A program made the translations under genes and the position numbers. The notes under the pieces were generated by a model. It saw only the letters and a program-made list of their open reading frames with translations, had not been told where the DNA came from and ran no database searches. From Flavobacteriaceae bacterium UBA3440 (GTDB lineage: Bacteria > Bacteroidota > Bacteroidia > Flavobacteriales > Flavobacteriaceae), in contig DFSJ01000124.1 in NCBI GenBank assembly GCA_002378585.1, positions 1 through 9,904 of the forward strand: a stretch of 9,904 nucleotides of DNA. The letters run 5' to 3'. Below are positions 5,503 to 9,904 of the stretch, one piece after another; position 1 is the first letter of the stretch, and each line of letters begins with the position of its first letter.

Positions 5503-6750
5503 CTACAATTTTAGCAATTCAGCATACAATAAGGTCAATGCCTTGTTGATACTCTTCTCCACGATGCGCTCTCTGTGGTTGCCCATTTCATGACGTTCCA
5601 CCCAAACCCGCTCAGGAGTCGCTATGCCGAGGTAAACCACCCCTACCTCCTCCTTGGAATCCCCCACACTAGGCCCCGCATTTCCCGTTGTAGAAATAGC
5701 GTATTGAGCACCAAATGTCCGCTGTGCTCCCACTACCATAGACTCAGCCACCTGTGAACTCACTGACGAATAGGCCTCTAGATCGCTGGTAGACACCTCA
5801 AGAAGGGAAGATTTAGCCTCTGAAGCATAAACCACTGCACTACCCTTGAAATAAGCTGAAGCACCTGGCATTTGGGTAAATCGCGCGGCCAAAGCACCCC
5901 CCGTAAAACTCTCCGCCAGTGCCAGAGATCCGCCGATTTGGGTCAATTTTTCGGCAATTAATGCCTCAACAGGTCGATCGTGTTCTGCTGAATAGGATAA
6001 ATGTTGAATCAAGGGATACAACCCTTTTAACGCCTCTTCCATCATTTGATGGAGGACTTGCTGATCGGGGTGTGTCCCCGAAATACGCAAGCGAACTTTG
6101 CCTAAATTGGGCAAATAAGCCAATTTGAGTGCTTTAGGTAACGAGGCTTCCCAATCTTCAATCAAATCAGCCACGGCAGACTCGCCTAAGCCATAAGTAA
6201 CTACGGTTTTATGGGCGATAAATGGGCGTTTAAATCGAGTGGTGAGCCTTGGTATTAATTGGTCGGTTACCATGCTTTTCATTTCAAAGGGGACACCTGG
6301 CATAGCCACAACTACTCCATGTTGGTTTTCCATCCACATTCCCGCGGCCGTTCCGTAGGGATTGGCCAATAATTCCGCTGTAGCTGGAAGCATGGCTTGG
6401 GTGTAATTCATAGCGTTTATCGGCGTGGAAATGTATTTGGCAAATAACTCCTTCACATGCGCCATCCAAGCTGAATTTTCCACCAATACCGTGTCAAAAT
6501 AACGACAAAATGCTTCTTTAGTGATGTCGTCTTTTGTCGGACCTAACCCACCGGTAGTAATCACCAAATCAGCTCGGGATTGTGCCTGGGAAAGCCCGTC
6601 AACAATAGCCGTCAAACGATCGGGGATCGAAGTGATTTGAACTACTTCAATACCAATTTTTTGGAGTTCTTGGGCGATAAATGCTGAATTAGTATCCACC
6701 ACTTGACCGATGAGTAGCTCATCCCCAATAGTCATCAGTTCCGCTTTCAT
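5503..6750 (-). CDS. cinA: CinA family protein (nicotinamide-nucleotide amidohydrolase)
   Basis: CinA proteins recycle pyridine nucleotides: the C-terminal PncC-type domain deamidates nicotinamide mononucleotide, and the N-terminal domain (MoCF/COG1058 fold) can hydrolyse ADP-ribose or related compounds in some members. The 415 residues show both. MKAELMTIGDELLIGQVVDT (1-20), TTGGLGPTKDDITKEA (65-80) and MPGVPFEM (150-157) mark the N-domain at about 1-170. A linking domain follows at about 175-250. LALAESFTGGALAA (276-289) and STTGNAGPSVGD (353-364) mark the PncC-like domain at about 258-415. The length is normal for the full two-domain form. The name comes from competence-induced expression in streptococci and does not imply competence here. 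Its ATG shares one base with the upstream gene's stop (TAATG). The rpmB promoter begins right after its own stop. Confidence 0.95.
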   Translation of the reverse strand: MKAELMTIGDELLIGQVVDTNSAFIAQELQKIGIEVVQITSIPDRLTAIVDGLSQAQSRADLVITTGGLGPTKDDITKEAFCRYFDTVLVENSAWMAHVKELFAKYISTPINAMNYTQAMLPATAELLANPYGTAAGMWMENQHGVVVAMPGVPFEMKSMVTDQLIPRLTTRFKRPFIAHKTVVTYGLGESAVADLIEDWEASLPKALKLAYLPNLGKVRLRISGTHPDQQVLHQMMEEALKGLYPLIQHLSYSAEHDRPVEALIAEKLTQIGGSLALAESFTGGALAARFTQMPGASAYFKGSAVVYASEAKSSLLEVSTSDLEAYSSVSSQVAESMVVGAQRTFGAQYAISTTGNAGPSVGDSKEEVGVVYLGIATPERVWVERHEMGNHRERIVEKSINKALTLLYAELLKL

Positions 6751-7361
6751 TACTGAACGTTTACCTTAAAGAATGACTCAGTTCCAATAAATCCTTCCAA
6801 CACATCCCCTTCTTGAACCCTAGAGACACCCGCTGGAGTTCCCGTAAAAATAATATCCCCTTTTTTTAGGGTGAAGTAAGTGGACACATGAGCAATCAAC
6901 TCATCGATAGACCAAAGCATTAGGGCTGTGGAGGCTTGTTGTACCCATTGGCCATTTTTCACTAAGCCAAATTGAAGTTGGCTTAGGTTTCCCAGGGTGC
7001 TTTTTTCTACCCATTGGCCAATGACAGCAGCTCCGTCAAATCCTTTGGCTTTTTCCCAAGGCAGACCCTTATCTTTTAATTTCTGCTGAATATCTCTGGC
7101 GGTAAAATCTATGCCTAAACCGATTTCGTCGTAATAAGTGTGCGCAAAATCCACATCGATATGCTTACCCACTTTTTTAATCTTAACCAATACCTCCACT
7201 TCATGATGCACGTCGCTGGTAAAATTGGGTAGGTAAAAATCTTGTTCCTTAGGTAGAATAGACGAGTCTGGTTTGATGAATACCACTGGCTCGGCAGGCC
7301 GCTCGTTGTTTAACTCCTCAATGTGGTCCACATAATTGCGGCCGATACAAATTAATTTCAT
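6750..7361 (-). CDS. FAHD1-type fumarylacetoacetate hydrolase family protein
   Basis: Members of this family cleave acylpyruvates or decarboxylate oxaloacetate with a divalent metal. The 203-residue single-domain protein has MKLICIGRNYVDHIEELNN at the start, the metal-ligand set Glu54 and Glu56 (HHEVEV) and Asp85 (GIDFTARD), and the late GDIIFTGTPAGV segment (168-179). The spacing Glu-x-Glu then 29 residues to Asp equals that which I recall for human FAHD1. The length matches the compact FAHD1-like group rather than the longer true fumarylacetoacetases. Substrate cannot be fixed from sequence: acylpyruvase, oxaloacetate decarboxylase and 2-hydroxyhepta-2,4-diene-1,7-dioate isomerase are all annotated in this family. 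Nothing nearby indicates an aromatic degradation pathway. It lies 5 nt after the exonuclease gene and overlaps cinA by one nucleotide, so it is co-transcribed with both. Confidence 0.9.
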   Translation of the reverse strand: MKLICIGRNYVDHIEELNNERPAEPVVFIKPDSSILPKEQDFYLPNFTSDVHHEVEVLVKIKKVGKHIDVDFAHTYYDEIGLGIDFTARDIQQKLKDKGLPWEKAKGFDGAAVIGQWVEKSTLGNLSQLQFGLVKNGQWVQQASTALMLWSIDELIAHVSTYFTLKKGDIIFTGTPAGVSRVQEGDVLEGFIGTESFFKVNVQ

Positions 7362-7366
7362 AGCGT

Positions 7367-8140
7367 TTAATTCGTTGTCTTTAGGGCAGATAGCCTGAGT
7401 TGAGTCAATACCTTTTTGGTGTAGAGAGGGAAATCAGCCTGCTGAATCCAACCGTAATATCCAGGTTCTTTTTCTAGAACTGTCAGAACAGCCTGTCCCT
7501 TGTGTTTTCCAAAAGTGAAAACAGGGGTCCCGTGTTCATCCTCAGCGATAAATCCAGCGTAGTCTAAGATTTTTCTTCGCTCCGAAAATGAAGCTAAGTG
7601 GGCGACCTCATTCTTTAACTCCGGATACCTATCCAACTGGGCTTTAAGTACCTCGTAGGTCGCCATGGTGTCCGCCTCTGCAGAATGTGCGTCAATCAAT
7701 GACTTATCGCAATAAAAACGATAGGCGGCCTCCAAGGTTCTCTTTTCCATTTTGTGGAAGATGGTTTGTACATCGACGGACACCTTGTTTTTCATATCAA
7801 AATCAACCCCTGCACGCAGCATTTCTTCTGCCAACATAGGAATATCAAATCGATCTGAATTAAAACCAGCTAGATCAGCGTCCTTGATCCATTGATAGAT
7901 ATCTTTGGCGATTTCTTTGAATTTTGGGGCATGCTGCACCTTTTCATCCGTTATTCCGTGTACTGCAGTGGCGTCACTGGGAATGGGCACCTCGGGGTTG
8001 ACCAACCATGTTTTTTTCTCTTGGAGTCCTTTAGGGTGTATTTTAAGTACCGAAATTTCAACGATTCTGTCCTTGGCTACTTGAATACCCGTAGTCTCTA
8101 AGTCAAAAAAGCAAATGGGGCGTTTTAGGTTTAATTCCAT
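7367..8140 (-). CDS. DEDDh 3'-5' exonuclease with ExoX-like C-terminal domain
   Basis: This 257-residue protein is a DnaQ-fold exonuclease. Exo I is FFDLETTG with Asp13 and Glu15; Exo II is GFNSDRFDIPML with Asp99; Exo III is HSAEADTMA with His152 and Asp157. All four acidic residues and the histidine of the DEDDh class are present, so it should be catalytically active on DNA or RNA 3' ends. The exonuclease domain spans about 7-170. The C-terminal segment from about 206 (VFTFGKHKGQAV, then PGYYGWIQQADFP) matches the small domain found after the nuclease domain in ExoX-like proteins. It is a stand-alone enzyme, not the epsilon subunit fused to polymerase, and could act in repair or RNA turnover. 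It begins 1 nt after the E2 stop and ends 5 nt before the FAHD1-like gene. Confidence 0.9.
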   Translation of the reverse strand: MELNLKRPICFFDLETTGIQVAKDRIVEISVLKIHPKGLQEKKTWLVNPEVPIPSDATAVHGITDEKVQHAPKFKEIAKDIYQWIKDADLAGFNSDRFDIPMLAEEMLRAGVDFDMKNKVSVDVQTIFHKMEKRTLEAAYRFYCDKSLIDAHSAEADTMATYEVLKAQLDRYPELKNEVAHLASFSERRKILDYAGFIAEDEHGTPVFTFGKHKGQAVLTVLEKEPGYYGWIQQADFPLYTKKVLTQLRLSALKTTN

Positions 8141-8141
8141 A

Positions 8142-9485
8142 TTACATCGTTCTGTTTACATCCCAATTTTCTAAATACTGCTTTACCTCAAAGGCAAACA
8201 TTCCGCCTAAGGCGCCATTGACTACACGGTGGTCATAGCTGTGGGATAAAAACATTTTGGAGCGGATTCCTATTAAATCTCCCTCGGGCGTTTCAATGAC
8301 CGAAGGCTCTTTTCTAATCGCCCCTAAAGCTAAGATACCTACTTGAGGCTGATTGATGATGGGGGTGCCAAAAATGGAACCAAACGAGCCCACATTGGTC
8401 ACGGTGTAAGTGCCATCCATCACCTCATCCGGCTTAAGCTGATTGGCTTTAGCCCGCTGGGCCAAGTCATTCACCGCCTGGGCCATCCCTACCAAATTAA
8501 GGCGGTCCGCATTCTTAATCACAGGAACGATGAGGTTACCGTCAGGCAACGCTGCCGCCATGCCCAGGTTGATATTCTTTTTGACGATGATATCATCTCC
8601 ATCAACGGAAATGTTCATCATGGGATATTTTTTAAGCGCATGCGCCACGGCTTCCATAAAAATAGGGGTAAACGTCAACTTTTCCCCTTCTCTTTGCTCG
8701 AAGGCAGCTTTTACTTTAGTGCGCCAATTAACAACGCGCGTGACATCCACTTCCACAAAACTCTGAACATGAGCCGAAATCTGTACCGATTTAACCATGT
8801 GTTGAGCGACTAATTTGCCCATGCGACTCATGGGGATACGCTCTTGTCCAGCGCCCAAAACCATGGGCTCCACGGGTATTGACGAAACATTTGTAGGAAT
8901 GGATTGTTTGGATTCTTGAACTGCCGAGGCAGCGTCAGTGGACTCTTTTTTATGAGCGATGTATTCCATCAAATCAGCCTTGGTCAATCTTCCACCGGCA
9001 CCCGTTCCAGACACCCCTGATAGCTCATCTAGGGATATATTCTCTTGTTTGGCAATGTTTCTTACCAGGGGAGAATAAAATCGATCAGCCGATGTTGAGG
9101 AATTGGTGTGCTCGCTATTTGAAGTGGCCAATGGAGCCATTACCTTGTCAATCACTTCGCTGTTTACAGGTGATGAGTCGTTGTTTTCTAAATCTTTTGA
9201 TTCAGCGATTATTGACTCAGCCGAGGAAACTACCGTGCTTGAATCATCTGTCTCAATAATCGCCAATACAGCGCCTACTGGGGCGACTTGATCTAACTCA
9301 AATAATCGTTCCAACAAGACACCACTGACCTCACTAGGTACTTCGGAATCTACTTTATCGGTGGCAATTTCCACTACAGCCTCATCGACTGATATGTGAT
9401 CACCCACTTGTTTTAACCACCCAGTAATGGTGGCCTCTGCAACGCTCTCCCCCATTTTGGGCAAACGCAATTCAAACTTAGCCAT
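8142..9485 (-). CDS. 2-oxoacid dehydrogenase E2 (dihydrolipoamide acyltransferase)
   Basis: E2 forms the core of a 2-oxoacid dehydrogenase complex and passes acyl groups from lipoate to CoA. The 447-residue protein has one lipoyl domain (about 1-80; lipoyl Lys44 in ATDKVDSEVPS), a Ser/Asn-rich linker (81-135), a peripheral-subunit-binding domain (about 136-176; YSPLVRNIAKQENISLDELSG), a second linker and the catalytic domain (about 215-447; TVTNVGSFGS, then the active-site SYDHRVVNGALGG with His419). The usual HxxxDG motif reads HRVVNG, with Asn423 in place of Asp. The codon is AAT at 8217-8219. Lipoyl and catalytic features suit the branched-chain or broad 2-oxoacid group common in Bacteroidota, but pyruvate versus branched-chain specificity cannot be settled. 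No E1 or E3 gene is adjacent. The ATG at 9483-9485 leaves the standard MAKFELRLPKMGESV start. Its stop is 1 nt from the exonuclease start. Confidence 0.93.
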   Translation of the reverse strand: MAKFELRLPKMGESVAEATITGWLKQVGDHISVDEAVVEIATDKVDSEVPSEVSGVLLERLFELDQVAPVGAVLAIIETDDSSTVVSSAESIIAESKDLENNDSSPVNSEVIDKVMAPLATSNSEHTNSSTSADRFYSPLVRNIAKQENISLDELSGVSGTGAGGRLTKADLMEYIAHKKESTDAASAVQESKQSIPTNVSSIPVEPMVLGAGQERIPMSRMGKLVAQHMVKSVQISAHVQSFVEVDVTRVVNWRTKVKAAFEQREGEKLTFTPIFMEAVAHALKKYPMMNISVDGDDIIVKKNINLGMAAALPDGNLIVPVIKNADRLNLVGMAQAVNDLAQRAKANQLKPDEVMDGTYTVTNVGSFGSIFGTPIINQPQVGILALGAIRKEPSVIETPEGDLIGIRSKMFLSHSYDHRVVNGALGGMFAFEVKQYLENWDVNRTM

Positions 9486-9502
9486 AGATTCAGTTTCAAG
9501 AC

Positions 9503-9532
9503 ATAAAGTAACAAAAAATGCCGGACAACAAA
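9503..9532 (-). promoter_or_regulatory. Weak candidate promoter for the E2 gene
   Basis: In the 74-bp gap between recR and the E2 gene the minus strand reads TTTG (9532-9529), an 18-nt spacer, then TACTTTAT (9510-9503). The second element matches TAnnTTTG except at the last base, and the spacer is one base shorter than ideal. The gap is the largest in the upstream block, so an internal promoter is plausible, but read-through from recR is equally possible. Confidence 0.3.
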
Positions 9533-9559
9533 CGACAAACTGGTTGTTGAATGTTCCCG

Positions 9560-9904
9560 TTAGGATTTAAGGGCCAACTCAAACGGAATACGCTGCAATA
9601 TACTTCTGCCCAAGGTCACCTCATCCGCGTAAGCCAACTCGTCTCCAACAGATATTCCTCGGGCAATGGTGGATGTTTTGATTCCTAATCCCTCGATTTG
9701 TCTAAATATATAGAAGTTGGTTGTATCGCCCTCCATGGTGGAACTCAGCGCAAATATAAGTTCTGTAATACTCCCCGATTTAACTTTTTCTACCAAAGCA
9801 CCAATAGTTAAGTCTTGTGGACCTATGCCCTCCATCGGTGATATCTTACCGCCCAATACATGGTACAAACCACCGTATTGTCCCGTAGCCTCAATCGCCA
9901 TCAC
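9560..9904 (-). CDS. recR: Recombination mediator RecR, C-terminal part (gene starts outside the window)
   Basis: RecR works with RecO (and RecF) to load RecA on single-stranded DNA during gap repair. The visible 114 residues, open at the right edge, are the Toprim domain and C-terminus: [16 protein letters not shown], then [50 protein letters not shown] and a terminal [11 protein letters not shown]. These are strongly conserved in RecR. The helix-hairpin-helix and four-cysteine zinc finger would lie in the missing N-terminal part of roughly 90 residues. The in-frame GTG and ATG at the edge are internal codons, not starts. The gene is followed by a 74-bp gap and then the E2 gene in the same direction. 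Confidence 0.95.
   Translation of the reverse strand: MMAIEATGQYGGLYHVLGGKISPMEGIGPQDLTIGALVEKVKSGSITELIFALSSTMEGDTTNFYIFRQIEGLGIKTSTIARGISVGDELAYADEVTLGRSILQRIPFELALKS

Noticed and set aside
8343..8813. A 156-residue open frame on the plus strand
   Set aside because: It lies entirely antisense to the well-supported E2 catalytic domain, shows no recognisable motif, and has no promoter or spacing of its own.
9526..9549. Inverted repeat CAACAA-N12-TTGTTG after recR as a terminator
   Set aside because: The stem is only six AT-rich pairs, and the T run on the minus strand comes about ten bases later, so it is unlikely to terminate.
1..9904. Mobile elements, CRISPR arrays, tRNA or rRNA genes, defence genes
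   Set aside because: No transposase, integrase, regularly spaced repeats or RNA gene signatures were seen; the window is almost completely filled with housekeeping genes on one strand.

Overview
This is a chromosomal housekeeping segment of a Bacteroidota bacterium. All twelve genes lie on the minus strand, so transcription runs from high to low coordinates. Four things point to the phylum. Two promoters carry the Bacteroidota -7 element TAnnTTTG. None of the starts I checked (ftsY, rpmB, the E2 gene, the SurA-like gene) has a clear Shine-Dalgarno sequence. A small DUF4295 protein typical of this phylum is present. The gene order cinA-rpmB-rpmG-DUF4295-ftsY-rimO is, as I recall, conserved there. 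The moderate-to-low GC and the protein sequences would suit Cytophagales or Sphingobacteriales, but I cannot place it below phylum.

Layout in transcription order. Block 1 (9904 to 5503) holds the C-terminal part of recR, a lipoyl-dependent 2-oxoacid dehydrogenase E2 subunit, a DnaQ-fold exonuclease with an ExoX-like C-terminal domain, a FAHD1-type fumarylacetoacetate hydrolase-family protein and cinA. From the E2 gene onward, neighbours are 1-5 bp apart or overlap by 1 nt, so they look like one transcription unit of functionally mixed genes. Block 2 (5493 to 4790) is a compact ribosomal-protein operon, rpmB-rpmG-DUF4295. A near-ideal promoter abuts the end of cinA, and a strong intrinsic terminator with a GAAA loop closes the unit. 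Block 3 (4770 to 249) starts at its own promoter and contains ftsY (SRP receptor), rimO (ribosomal protein S12 methylthiotransferase), a lipoprotein resembling a SurA-type chaperone without catalytic parvulin motifs, and a two-parvulin SurA-like protein. These genes overlap by 1, 4 and 44 nt. Block 4 (167 to 1) is the start of an aconitate hydratase gene.

Block 3 has a recognisable theme. FtsY brings ribosomes to the inner membrane, and the lipoprotein and SurA-like protein would handle client proteins after export; RimO is the outlier, a ribosome modifier. Block 2 supplies large-subunit proteins.

I found no mobile element, CRISPR array, RNA gene or defence or biosynthetic system. No intergenic gap exceeds 121 bp. 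I see no convincing undescribed system. The points most worth a second look are the Asp-to-Asn change in the E2 active-site motif, the lipoprotein/SurA pair with its 44-nt overlap, and the regulatory junction between DUF4295 and ftsY.
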